A DNA stretch of 64,000 bases from Nostoc sp. NMS8 (GTDB lineage Bacteria > Cyanobacteriota > Cyanobacteriia > Cyanobacteriales > Nostocaceae), in contig NZ_JABXKK010000068.1 of the NCBI RefSeq assembly GCF_017115045.1, forward strand, positions 124,001 to 188,000, read 5' to 3'. Both the position numbers and the translations under genes were made by a program. Each line of letters starts with the position of its first letter. The stretch's first letter is position 1. The notes under the pieces are model-generated. The model ran no database searches. It worked only from the letters and a program-made list of their open reading frames with translations, and was not told the origin of the DNA. This document shows, piece by piece, positions 1 through 8,023 of the stretch.

Positions 1-1
1 A

Positions 2-421
2 TTTCTGTATAGCATCCTATTAGGAATTATTTTGTGGGTAACACCCAATGTTTTACCACGACGTTTAGGATTATCAAGATTCGATCCCCCGCCATTTTCT
101 TGGCTACAATTTTCATTGACCGCAGGTTCCCTGTTAGTAACAACAGGGGTGTTGATTAAACAAGAGCGTCAGGAAAAATTAGCAGAGCAACGGGCGCAAC
201 TTAGCCTTCAGCTTAATCTGCTCTCTGAGCAGAAAATTGCAAAACTTATTGCCTTGGTTGAGGAATTACGCGAAGATATTCCTAATGTTAAAAATCGCTC
301 TGATCCGCAAGCCCAAATTATGAAAGAAGCTGTTGATCCGCAAGCGATTCTAGATGCGTTAGAAGATACTTTAGCATCCGAACTAGCTAATTTTCAGAAT
401 AAAAAAACACTAGATCAGTAG
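2..421 (+). CDS. DUF1003 family membrane protein (5' truncated by window edge)
   Basis: The frame is open from base 2 with no stop before the first start-like codon (TTG at 32), so the gene begins upstream of the window. The visible part opens with the end of a hydrophobic helix, then a second membrane segment after an FDPPPF motif, then a charged coiled-coil-like tail rich in Gln, Glu and Lys. The FDPxPF motif followed by a helix and a QERQ-type sequence is the hallmark of the DUF1003 family of small bacterial membrane proteins. Function is unknown. The gene ends 35 bp before the convergent crtH gene. Confidence 0.75.
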   Translation, partial: FLYSILLGIILWVTPNVLPRRLGLSRFDPPPFSWLQFSLTAGSLLVTTGVLIKQERQEKLAEQRAQLSLQLNLLSEQKIAKLIALVEELREDIPNVKNRSDPQAQIMKEAVDPQAILDALEDTLASELANFQNKKTLDQ

Positions 422-455
422 TAACTATTCCTTTAATTGCTTTGATTGATGCACG

Positions 456-1946
456 TTAAAATCCTAAATCTACGGCAATACGGTGGGCACAAGCAAACCC
501 AGAAAAAGCGACTGCATTCAACCCTTGACCGGGAAAGGTACTATCCCCTACACAATAAAGTCCTGAAATAGCTGTGCGATTAAAGGGCATATTCAATAAT
601 CCCCACAACTTACGTCGGGGAATTGGCCCATAAGTGCCATCTTCACGACCCAAAAAGCGGCGATGGGTGCGCGGTGTGCCCACTTCTAAATAATCCAATG
701 CGGCATCTAAACCGGGAAAAAGTTTCTCTAGGCGGTCAATAATTCGCCAAGCTGCCTTTTCTTTCTTCGCTTCATATTCACTCACAGAAAGTTCTTGCCA
801 ATCATCAATCCAGTGAGGCGTGAAGGCATGAATGATGTGATATCCATTTGGTGCTAAATCTGGGTCAAGTAATGTGGGAATCGAAACAAATACTGTGCCT
901 TCTGCATCTGTCATCTTTTCCCAATCTTCCAGCAAAATATGGTGACACTCTGTCCCCACTGGTAAAACTGACTCCTTTACGCCAATATGCAAACTCAAAA
1001 AACTTGGAGATTTTTGATAGTTTTGTTGCCATCTTTTCTCATTATTTGGCATTGCTTCTGGTGGTAATAATTGTGCAAATGTATCCCACCGTGTAGCGTT
1101 AGAAACTATGCGTTTACCTCGGTATACTTTACCATTAGCCAATTGCACACCTACCGCTTTTCCCTGTTCTGTAATAATTTTGGTGACTCTAGCTTGGTAC
1201 TGAATCTTACCTCCAGCTTTTTCTAGACCATCTACTAGTTTTTGGGCAATTTGTCCGACTCCACCTTTGGGATAGTTAACTCCGCCATAATGCCTGTCAG
1301 AAAAGACCATCCCCGCATTAATCATTGGTGTCATGTCTGATGGAACTACCGACCAGCAATAACATTCCATATCGATAAATTTCAATAATTGCGGGTCTTT
1401 GATGTAACGCCGCGCCACATCTCCGGCATTTTGGGGCAGATACTTAGCTAAACCGAGACAGGCTAAAGGATGCTGGAAAAATACGCGCAGTAAATACCGA
1501 GGTTCTTCCAGCGACAGCAAATTCATACTGTTGAGGCACTTGAATACTTTTTGGCATTCGTCATAAAAGCGACGAATCCCTTCTTCTTCGTGGCGAAAAT
1601 GAGCAATAAGATTTTGCAAAAATTGTTCATAAACCCGGTCAACCTTCAGGTCTAAACCTTGGGGTAGATGATAGTGAATCTGTACCGGATCTGCGATCGC
1701 TTCTTGGCTGACATTTACACTTGATAATGCACGGGTGAGTAAGTTGGTAGTACCGTTCTGTCCCAGTCCAAAAATCATTGATGCGCCAACATCGAATCGA
1801 TAGCCTTGGCGTTCAAAATAACCAGCGCTACCACCTGGAATCAAATAACGTTCCAGTACCAGTACTTTCGCTCCCTTCGCCGCTAACTGAGTCGCTGTTA
1901 CTAATCCGCCAATCCCAGACCCAATTATGATCGCGTCATTTGTCAT
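456..1946 (-). CDS. crtH: Carotenoid (prolycopene) isomerase CrtH/CRTISO
   Basis: A 496-residue flavoprotein of the CrtI/CRTISO family. In the poly-cis carotenoid route of cyanobacteria and plants it converts tetra-cis-lycopene from CrtQ into all-trans-lycopene. An N-terminal dinucleotide-binding motif GSGIGG (residues 9-14) is followed by an acidic beta-strand end (VLVLER). The C-terminal FAD motif includes YCVGDSTFPGQGLNAVAFSG. Length and both ends match cyanobacterial CrtH, and it is clearly distinct from the CrtQ-like gene at 58117. The ATG at 1946 sits directly against a (TCATTTG)n heptamer repeat, so no normal ribosome-binding site is visible. It converges with the upstream DUF1003 gene and is probably monocistronic. 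Confidence 0.9.
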   Translation of the reverse strand: MTNDAIIIGSGIGGLVTATQLAAKGAKVLVLERYLIPGGSAGYFERQGYRFDVGASMIFGLGQNGTTNLLTRALSSVNVSQEAIADPVQIHYHLPQGLDLKVDRVYEQFLQNLIAHFRHEEEGIRRFYDECQKVFKCLNSMNLLSLEEPRYLLRVFFQHPLACLGLAKYLPQNAGDVARRYIKDPQLLKFIDMECYCWSVVPSDMTPMINAGMVFSDRHYGGVNYPKGGVGQIAQKLVDGLEKAGGKIQYQARVTKIITEQGKAVGVQLANGKVYRGKRIVSNATRWDTFAQLLPPEAMPNNEKRWQQNYQKSPSFLSLHIGVKESVLPVGTECHHILLEDWEKMTDAEGTVFVSIPTLLDPDLAPNGYHIIHAFTPHWIDDWQELSVSEYEAKKEKAAWRIIDRLEKLFPGLDAALDYLEVGTPRTHRRFLGREDGTYGPIPRRKLWGLLNMPFNRTAISGLYCVGDSTFPGQGLNAVAFSGFACAHRIAVDLGF

Positions 1947-2333
1947 TTGTCATTTGTCCTTTGTCATTTGTACTGAGCGTATCGCTAAAGCGAAAGCTCC
2001 GCTAACGCGTAGCGTCTCTTAGAGAAGTATTTATCCTTTGTCTAGAGTCAATCAATATTTAATTTAACTAATGACTAATGCCCAATGCCCCATCCCTAAT
2101 CAAAAAAAAAGAGGGACGAGCCTGCTACTGCTGGCTAATCCCGTCTGCCGATCCTTAAAAGAGAGGAGAACACTTTATAAGAATATAGCCTTGATTGAGA
2201 ATAAATGTCAACTATTAATGAAAAGAATTCTCAATAAAATTGAGTGCTTTAATTTTTAGCTGTCAGCCAGATGCAGGAAAGAGTATTATGGTGTTTCAGT
2301 TCTTATACAATAAAAAGGCGCCTATTTCTGGCT
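1944..2333. repeat. Intergenic region with heptamer repeat and palindromic repeat
   Basis: The gap between crtH and upp starts with a short tandem repeat of the heptamer TCATTTG (about 1944-1972). A palindromic intergenic repeat rich in GCTAACGCGTAGCGTCTC-like sequence follows (about 1980-2025). Related sequences occur near 44250, 46370 and 59565. A GC-rich stretch near 2111-2155 may form a hairpin upstream of upp. No convincing gene is seen; the short open frame at 2071-2259 has repeat-derived sequence at its start. Confidence 0.6.
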
Positions 2334-2984
2334 ATGACGCTACAATTGCGCGTTTATGTTCCACCGCATCCCCTGATCAAACACTGGCTAGCAGTTGCCC
2401 GTGATGCCGGCACGCCTTCAGTATTGTTCCGCAGTGCGATGACTGAGTTGGGAAGATGGCTAACTTATGAAGCTGCGCGAGACTGGTTGCCGACCCAAGA
2501 AACGGCAGTGCAGAGTCCCTTAGATACTTGTCCCGCAACGGTGATTGATCCGCAAGTACCGATGGCAGTAGTGCCGATTCTCCGGGCAGGCTTAGGATTA
2601 CTAGAGGGAGCGCAGACTTTATTACCTTTAGCATCGATTTATCATTTTGGCTTGGCACGAGATGAAGAGACACTGCAACCTCATTGTTATCTGAACAAGT
2701 TACCAGAAAAATTTGACCCTCAAACACGAGTGTTAGTTACTGATCCAATGTTGGCAACAGGAGGGTCAATCATGGCAGCAATGGCAGAATTGACACAACG
2801 GGGGGCCGATCCATCTCTGATACGGATTATTTGTGTAGTGGCGGCTCCACCCGCTTTGCAAAAACTGAGTGAAGCTTATCCGGGTTTAATAATTTACACC
2901 GCTACTATTGACGAAAAACTAAATAGCAAGGGGTATATTGTACCGGGATTGGGAGATGCAGGCGATCGCATCTTTGGGACTTAA
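2334..2984 (+). CDS. upp: Uracil phosphoribosyltransferase
   Basis: A 216-residue pyrimidine salvage enzyme that makes UMP from uracil and PRPP in the cytoplasm. The PRPP-binding loop DPMLATGGS lies at residues 137-145. The uracil-binding C-terminal region ends in GYIVPGLGDAGDR, typical of the family. I chose the ATG at 2334 (MTLQLRVYVPPHP) because homologous proteins start about there and the 21 upstream in-frame residues look unrelated. The next gene begins about 75 bases downstream in the same direction and could be cotranscribed. Confidence 0.93.
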   Translation: MTLQLRVYVPPHPLIKHWLAVARDAGTPSVLFRSAMTELGRWLTYEAARDWLPTQETAVQSPLDTCPATVIDPQVPMAVVPILRAGLGLLEGAQTLLPLASIYHFGLARDEETLQPHCYLNKLPEKFDPQTRVLVTDPMLATGGSIMAAMAELTQRGADPSLIRIICVVAAPPALQKLSEAYPGLIIYTATIDEKLNSKGYIVPGLGDAGDRIFGT

Positions 2985-3059
2985 GCTACTATGCAGCTAG
3001 GGCAGGAAAATGGCATAAGTACTGTAAAAGTTGCAAGGTTTGTTGAAGGCGGTAAAGAT

Positions 3060-3413
3060 ATGAGTCAGCGAGATGGTTTTGGCAGTGGCTTTTTAGCAGG
3101 GGCCTTTGTTGGTGGGGTATTTGGCGGTGTGATCGGGGCACTGATTGTTTCTCGACGCGAGCCAGAATTGCTAGCAGAAAAAGAAACAGAACTGACAGAT
3201 AGCCAAGGCGAAGCGAAGAAAATAGTAGCAAAGCGGCGTCAGATGAAAGCCTCAGAAAGTGAGAGCAACAGTATAGAAACGGCCAGGCGATCACTAGAAG
3301 ATAAGATTGCCCAGCTAAATGCCACAATTGACGAAGTGCGAAATCAACTAGGGAACGTAAAAAGTAGTTCACCCCAACCAAGCAATGACCGCTCCCTCAC
3401 TAAAGACTCCTGA
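3060..3413 (+). CDS. Small YtxH-like membrane protein
   Basis: The protein starts MSQRDGFGSGFLAGAFVGG, has one glycine-rich transmembrane helix (about residues 8-32), and continues as a charged, probably coiled-coil tail ending in a low-complexity Ser/Pro segment. This is the layout of YtxH-like/gas-vesicle-type small membrane proteins; no enzymatic motif is visible. The ATG at 3060 is preferred over an in-frame upstream ATG at 2991 because the membrane helix then lies at the normal N-terminal position. It lies between upp and yggT on the same strand. Function is unknown; a membrane or envelope role is inference. Confidence 0.7.
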   Translation: MSQRDGFGSGFLAGAFVGGVFGGVIGALIVSRREPELLAEKETELTDSQGEAKKIVAKRRQMKASESESNSIETARRSLEDKIAQLNATIDEVRNQLGNVKSSSPQPSNDRSLTKDS

Positions 3414-3536
3414 GTTTGTTTAGGCGTGGTGAAAGTGTCAAGTGTGGTAAATATGGAATCCGCAAACATGACATGGACTAAATTAAAATTAAAAGATAAG
3501 ACCGCGTTTGACACTTAGTAGGAAACCAACAAATCC

Positions 3537-3788
3537 ATGTACCTTCTGATTAACACTCTGGCCAGTTTCATCCAGATTTATACTGTTCTGCTAATTATTC
3601 GGGTTTTATTGACCTGGTTCCCCAATATCAACTGGTACAACCAACCATTTGCCACTTTGAGCCAGATAACCGATCCTTATTTGAATCTGTTCCGCTCAAT
3701 CATTCCCCCTTTGGGCGGTATAGACTTTTCAGCAATGTTAGCTATTATACTGCTTCAAATAGTAGGTGGTGGTCTGCAATCCATCTGA
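3537..3788 (+). CDS. YggT family membrane protein
   Basis: An 83-residue protein with two hydrophobic segments flanking the conserved loop RVLLTWFPNINWYNQPF and the motif TDPYLNLFRSIIPPLGGIDFS. These are the diagnostic features of YggT/Ycf19-family proteins of cyanobacteria and plastids. Family members have been linked to cell or chloroplast division and nucleoid organisation, and in plastids to complex assembly; which applies here cannot be read from the sequence. It is full length for the family. Confidence 0.88.
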   Translation: MYLLINTLASFIQIYTVLLIIRVLLTWFPNINWYNQPFATLSQITDPYLNLFRSIIPPLGGIDFSAMLAIILLQIVGGGLQSI

Positions 3789-3835
3789 TAACACAGAATT
3801 TGCAGTTTGCTCCATGTTCAACTGATGAATTTTAG

Positions 3836-3857
3836 GTCTGGGCTAACCAGCTCAGAC
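3836..3857 (+). terminator. Possible terminator after yggT
   Basis: GTCTG-G-GCT, loop AACC, then AGC-T-CAGAC forms a compact hairpin about 50 bases after the yggT stop codon. No strong T tract follows, so this may be a weak terminator or only a repeat-derived hairpin. Confidence 0.35.
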
Positions 3858-3931
3858 TTATACAATCTCAAGTCTAATTATGGATGCGATAATTGAAAAC
3901 TGACGCTATATTCCAGAATTTCCGAGTATTT

Positions 3932-3977
3932 TATCGAAAACCTGGGTTTAAAACCCCGTCCTTCTAAGACGGCTTTA
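3932..3977. repeat. 46-bp dispersed repeat, copy A
   Basis: This 46-bp segment (beginning TATCGAAAA, containing TGGGTTTAAAA and ending GGCTTTA) matches 38424-38469 at most positions in the same orientation. Here the core CCGTC-CTTCTAA-GACGG can fold. Read on the minus strand the hairpin is followed by GGGGTTTT, so it may end transcription of the gene whose stop codon (3975-3977) it overlaps. Its style resembles the hairpin ends of IS200/IS605-type elements, which is inference. Confidence 0.6.
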
Positions 3978-4406
3978 CTTACGTACTTGACCGCTAAAGC
4001 CAGCAGCCTTAAACTGCTTCAGCTTCAACGGAGTAGGCTGATTCGCAGCTACAGAAATTCTCAATTCAAAATCGCTAATACCTGGTGGCACCTCGGTAAT
4101 GGAGCCTAAGCGAGTGCGGTTTTGCATCACTGAGTCATTATTGGCATCATAGATACGTCCAAAAATATCTGCGTCGTAGACTGTTTTATTAGTGCCATTT
4201 TCTGCCTTGCCAATGACAATAAAACAATTAGCCGCTGCACTACCACTGCTGAGAACAGCCCCTTCTGCAAGTTCTGGTGGGCAATCTTTATAAGAGACAT
4301 CAAATAGTTTAATCTGTGTCAGGGCTATAGCTGGGGGAACAATCACCCATGATAGAAAGGTGATGAGACAGGAAATAAAAATGACCGTGAGTGAGCGCAA
4401 CTGCAT
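3975..4406 (-). CDS. Secreted cyanobacterial protein of unknown function
   Basis: A 143-residue protein with a clear N-terminal signal peptide: a basic start, a hydrophobic stretch to about residue 28, and a likely cleavage after PPAIA. The mature part looks like a small beta-sandwich, with two cysteines (in YKDCPPE and AANCFIV) that could form a disulfide. I recognise no catalytic motif. It is probably periplasmic. It is a single gene between yggT and the 4677 gene, and a dispersed 46-bp repeat covers its 3' end. Confidence 0.7.
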   Translation of the reverse strand: MQLRSLTVIFISCLITFLSWVIVPPAIALTQIKLFDVSYKDCPPELAEGAVLSSGSAAANCFIVIGKAENGTNKTVYDADIFGRIYDANNDSVMQNRTRLGSITEVPPGISDFELRISVAANQPTPLKLKQFKAAGFSGQVRK

Positions 4407-4676
4407 AAAAACCCCGTGACTTAATTTAATAATGATTTAACTTACAACCTCAGCTTACAACATACCCCTACTCGGTTTCTCTACTTCCCTGATTGATTGC
4501 AATTGCAAATACCTGCTCTACTATTAACTCCCCTCCTGCCTTCTGCCTCTTAGCCCTCACGAAAAGACTTTTTCAGCAAACCCTAATTATGTCCAGATTT
4601 AACGACAAAGGGATTGGAGACTTTAATTTAACTTTTGTAATAATTAGGGAAATAAGCCCTCAATTGCTATTAAATT

Positions 4677-5288
4677 ATGACTCCAGATGAGATTGAAACA
4701 GCTATGCTTGCAGCCTTTAATAGTTGTGATGCCGCAAGCTGTCCTCTCACTGACACGCAGAAACAGATATTACTGCGACTGGTCGAGCAAATTCAGGGAA
4801 ATTCTACCTCTGGGATGGTAAATATTGCTAATCCCTTAGATGAACTTACCCCAGAGGAGTTAGAAGCATTTTTACAATTTGTTAAGGATGAAGAACAACG
4901 CAACCGTACTTGGAAAGTGCAATTACTCAACGACTGGTTGCTGGAAAATGACTCTGGAAAGGTGCAATTCATTCGCCAACGCTATGGTTTACAGTGGTTG
5001 AATCGGGTTGAGGCGTGCCATTTTGACAAGTATTCTTATTTTGAGGATGCACTAAAGTTAAGAGTAGGCGATCGCATTGAAGTTTCTAATGCACTATGGG
5101 AATGGGTGCAAGAGGATGGGCCTTGTCAGCGCGAATGGTTTCCCTGTATGGTGATTCAGGTTGAGGAAATTAGCGAGCGCAATGATTCCTCTACTAATTG
5201 CGTCGTCCGCTTCTTCAACGGCGCTGAGTATGAAATTCAAGGAATTTATGAATGGAATCGCTATAACTGGCGCTGGCCTCAAAAGTAG
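4677..5288 (+). CDS. Conserved cyanobacterial hypothetical protein
   Basis: A 203-residue soluble protein. The N-terminal half is helical and acidic (LDELTPEELEAFLQFV). The C-terminal half is a compact Trp-rich domain (WVQEDGPCQREWFPCMVIQVEE, followed by an IYEWNRYNWRWPQ end) that reads like a small SH3/Tudor-type beta barrel. No enzyme motif is seen. The ATG at 4677 fits the protein-like composition from residue 1. It converges with the esterase gene that ends 18 bp downstream. A role in binding another molecule is inference from fold appearance only. Confidence 0.65.
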   Translation: MTPDEIETAMLAAFNSCDAASCPLTDTQKQILLRLVEQIQGNSTSGMVNIANPLDELTPEELEAFLQFVKDEEQRNRTWKVQLLNDWLLENDSGKVQFIRQRYGLQWLNRVEACHFDKYSYFEDALKLRVGDRIEVSNALWEWVQEDGPCQREWFPCMVIQVEEISERNDSSTNCVVRFFNGAEYEIQGIYEWNRYNWRWPQK

Positions 5289-5305
5289 TAAGGAATGCTG
5301 AGTTT

Positions 5306-6508
5306 TTAATGCTTGAACAACGCCCAAGCTAAAAATCTCTCAGTATAATATAACGCTAATTGATTGCTCACACCGTTGAAAACGGCATCAAAAGCGTGTT
5401 CCGCCCAAGGAATTTCTAGAAAAACCGCAGTATTACCAGAGTTATGTAAACGTTCATACATCTGTCTGCCAAATCGCGCTTGCACCAAATGGTCACGACT
5501 GCCGTAAATTAATAAAGTTGGTGGTAAAGGGTGCGTTAGGTAATTTATCGGTGAAGCAATTTCATACTGATTAGGCAATTCTTCTACAGAACCACCAAGA
5601 AATGCTTTTAAAACAGCGCGGCTATTTATAGGATCGGGATTTGGCGGTGTTTTGTATCCTTCTGTTAAGTCAACAGGCCCGTAATAATTCACTACAGCAC
5701 GGATGGGTGGTGCATCTGTTTGATAAGCCGCTAACATTGCTAGATGTGCCCCCGCAGAACGTCCTAAAAGTACCATACGTTCTGAATCAGCTTCATATTC
5801 AGCCGCATGTTTGCGAATAAAATTCAGGGCTGTACGCACATCATCTAACTGAGATGGAAACTGATATTGAGGTGCGTGTCGATAATCGATCGCAAATACC
5901 GTATATCCATGATTAGCAATATATTGATTAAACTCAGAATTGGCATGAGGATTGCCATATTGCCAAGCTCCACCATAAATTACTACCACTACTGGATATT
6001 TTCCTACCTCTAAGGGTTGGTAAACTTCCATTTTTAAAGGCACTCCCGCAGGAGAAGCAAAGAGAATATCTTTTTGATGGCGCGTTTTACCTAATGGAAT
6101 ACCCCGGGAAAAATTAACTAAGTCAAAGGGATGGGTTTGCATTTTCACCCTGACTTGCGGTGGAATTTGCTCTAGATAATTTGCTCCAAGCCCTTGTTTC
6201 ATGGCTTTAGCCATCTGTATTTGAGTTGCTGGGATATTTATTAGCACCCATCCACAAATTAATAATCCAATTAAACTGAAAATGCAAACTATACGTTGTA
6301 TTTGACGGCGACGAATATAAAATAAAGACAACAATAAAAAAAGCAAATTTAATAAAAATAACCAAGGACTGATTTCTGGCGCTCCTACTGCTAAGGTGAG
6401 TAAAAACATATTTGGAGCAGGAAGAATAATCCAAGAACTAAGAATTAGACTGGCAAAACTGAGTAATAATGCCAACCAGGATAAAAGTATTTTGGGTTTA
6501 GCAAACAT
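5306..6508 (-). CDS. Membrane-anchored alpha/beta hydrolase (HSL/esterase type)
   Basis: A 400-residue protein. The first ~95 residues contain three or four hydrophobic segments. The rest is an alpha/beta hydrolase of the hormone-sensitive lipase/carboxylesterase type. The oxyanion-hole motif YGGAW is at about 178-182, the nucleophile serine is S251 in GRSAGAH, the likely acid is D339 in YGSRDH, and the histidine is H371 in AEHAF. The catalytic domain probably lies on one side of the inner or thylakoid membrane. Its substrate is unknown; small esters or lipids are likely. Confidence 0.83.
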   Translation of the reverse strand: MFAKPKILLSWLALLLSFASLILSSWIILPAPNMFLLTLAVGAPEISPWLFLLNLLFLLLSLFYIRRRQIQRIVCIFSLIGLLICGWVLINIPATQIQMAKAMKQGLGANYLEQIPPQVRVKMQTHPFDLVNFSRGIPLGKTRHQKDILFASPAGVPLKMEVYQPLEVGKYPVVVVIYGGAWQYGNPHANSEFNQYIANHGYTVFAIDYRHAPQYQFPSQLDDVRTALNFIRKHAAEYEADSERMVLLGRSAGAHLAMLAAYQTDAPPIRAVVNYYGPVDLTEGYKTPPNPDPINSRAVLKAFLGGSVEELPNQYEIASPINYLTHPLPPTLLIYGSRDHLVQARFGRQMYERLHNSGNTAVFLEIPWAEHAFDAVFNGVSNQLALYYTERFLAWALFKH

Positions 6509-7060
6509 AGATTAAAGTTCGGCAAGAATGACTCAAAAAAAGTACAATTTAATCGCTAATGCTAAGGTTAGCAATAGTTATAGCGGATTCCTATTCAGAT
6601 GCGGTACAAAATTATATCGTAAGGTGTAGGGCCACGGTCATTGGTGTCAACTTAATGCGAAACCGCTCGTCCGTCGGGGATTGAAATTCCCGCCTCATAG
6701 CTAAAGTCATCTGAAGATGACTAAATATCGCCAATAGCTTCAGTCTACTTTAGTAGACTGAAGCTATTGGCATTGTCCGCCTTTCCTGCGGAACGTTACG
6801 CGAACGCGGACTAAAGTCAAATTAAGGGTTTGAAACCCACCTCCGTGGGTTTTATTTGTATAGACGCGGTTTCTAACCGCCCGTTTCCCGTTAAGTTAAC
6901 ACCAATGGGCATGTTCCTTACGGGTGTACTTCACGTAAACGAAGCTATAGTTATACAGCAGAATTCAGAAGTCAGAAGTAAAATAGCCTTTAAACCTGGC
7001 TTTGAGACTTAGTTTGTGTTGAAAACCAATGTATATTATGAATGTTAATAACAGCATAAA
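6509..7060. other. 552-bp gene-free, repeat-rich interval
   Basis: This gap holds the palindromic element at 6639-6907 and a GAATTCAGAAGTCAGAAG-type short repeat near 6960-6985. A related GAATTCAGGAGTCAG sequence forms the ends of the element at 44182. No gene is supported; the open frame at 6830-7012 runs through repeat sequence. Confidence 0.6.
6639..6907. mobile_element. MITE-like palindromic element (long copy)
   Basis: The segment is bounded by CATTGGTGTCAACTTAA (6639-6655) and its near-perfect inverted match TTAAGTTAACACCAATG (6891-6907; one mismatch). Inside are several hairpins: AGTCATC-TGAA-GATGACT, a perfect 40-bp palindrome at 6731-6770, AACCCAC-CTCC-GTGGGTT and GCGGTT-TCT-AACCGC. 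The left ~125 bp match the element at 13670-13798 in inverted orientation at most positions. There is no coding capacity, so it would need a transposase in trans. No target duplication is visible around the 269-bp boundaries, so it may be composite. Confidence 0.7.
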
Positions 7061-7711
7061 TTATTGCTGTTGTATCTGTTTTTGTACCCAAATACGAAAA
7101 GCTTTGAGCGTTGCATTTCTGCCTGCTGTTATACTTTGCTCTAAATGTTGGGGAATTGCTTCAATTAGTGAGAATAGAGGAAAATTTAGGCTTTGCTGAG
7201 ATTCTACATAATGACCATCTTGCAAAACATTAATTTGGAGCTTTCCTCGCTCGAAACGCCAAAGTTCAGGCACTTTTAGCGCTTTATAAATATTAGGATG
7301 AGTGCGAGAAGTAATATCAATTTCTAGAGCTAAATCTGGAGGAGGATCTACTGCTAAATCTAGCCGCTTCTTGCCGCGAATCTTAGATTCATTTTTTATA
7401 TAAAAACACTGATCTGGTTCTATACCTTGAGCCATTGCTTGGTTTTTGAAAGTGGTAGAACCAAGGCATCTAAACTCAATGTCTAATTCTTCCAAAAGAG
7501 CTTTGACTAAATCGCTAATAATTTCTTTATCGTCTTCATGTTCTGGCAGTGGGGCCATAATCTCCAGTATTCCCCGAGCATAAGCAATTCTTGCTGCTCG
7601 GTGTTCTCCTAAATCCTCTAGAATTGCTTCTAATTCTTGCCAGGTTACATCTCGCAGTAGCACTCTTTGTCCTGGTGGAACATGGATGCGCTTTAATTCC
7701 AACAACATCAT
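7061..7711 (-). CDS. Uma2 family (DUF820) PD-(D/E)XK-fold protein
   Basis: A 216-residue member of the Uma2/DUF820 family, expanded in cyanobacteria and built on the restriction-endonuclease-like fold. Family signatures are visible: ARIAYARGILEIMAPLPEHE, a PDQCFYI segment, and the strand pair DLALEIDITSRT whose D and E are the expected metal ligands. I chose the ATG at 7711 because GGGAGTGGAA precedes it at good spacing; an in-frame TTG at 7723 would add four residues. Its biological role and any DNA cleavage activity are unproven for most family members. It stands alone. Confidence 0.82.
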   Translation of the reverse strand: MMLLELKRIHVPPGQRVLLRDVTWQELEAILEDLGEHRAARIAYARGILEIMAPLPEHEDDKEIISDLVKALLEELDIEFRCLGSTTFKNQAMAQGIEPDQCFYIKNESKIRGKKRLDLAVDPPPDLALEIDITSRTHPNIYKALKVPELWRFERGKLQINVLQDGHYVESQQSLNFPLFSLIEAIPQHLEQSITAGRNATLKAFRIWVQKQIQQQ

Positions 7712-7835
7712 TTCCACTCCCAATAGCTGAAACCTAAATTTAGCTTACTCTAGTTGACTAATGTGCTGCGATAATTTTGCGGCTTCATGGCTAGTGTATA
7801 CTGAGGCGATCGCTCCAAAAAACCAGAGTAAAGAA

Positions 7836-7862
7836 AAAACCTCTGGAATTCCCAGAGGTTTT
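7836..7862 (-). terminator. Rho-independent terminator (distal copy after the M16 pair)
   Basis: A perfect 11-bp stem AAAACCTCTGG/CCAGAGGTTTT is followed on the minus strand by further Ts (TTTTTTCTT). It lies about 160 bases after the end of the M16 peptidase genes and behind the hairpin at 7946, so the two form a tandem terminator pair. Confidence 0.75.
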
Positions 7863-7945
7863 GGTTCCTGATTTAGTTTCTAGTTCTTACTCCAATTTGT
7901 CCTCAGTCATTTCCTGATAATCAAAAAAATTATCTGAACAATAAA

Positions 7946-7974
7946 AACCCCGACTTTTGAAAGAAGTCGGGGTT
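7946..7974 (-). terminator. Rho-independent terminator of the M16 operon
   Basis: An 11-bp stem AACCCCGACTT/AAGTCGGGGTT is followed on the minus strand by a T run. It lies 50 bases beyond the stop codon of the second M16 gene, the expected place for the operon's main terminator. Confidence 0.85.
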
Positions 7975-8023
7975 CTGAACCTGCGATTTTATTTGTATAT
8001 TGAGTCTTAACCTATCTACGGGA

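Noticed and set aside
2071..2259. 62-codon frame upstream of upp
   Set aside because: Its first part is repeat sequence (NAQCPIPNQ-type translation of a C-rich heptamer), and there is no protein-like continuation.
6830..7012. 60-codon frame
   Set aside because: It spans the end of a palindromic repeat element and has no recognisable protein character.
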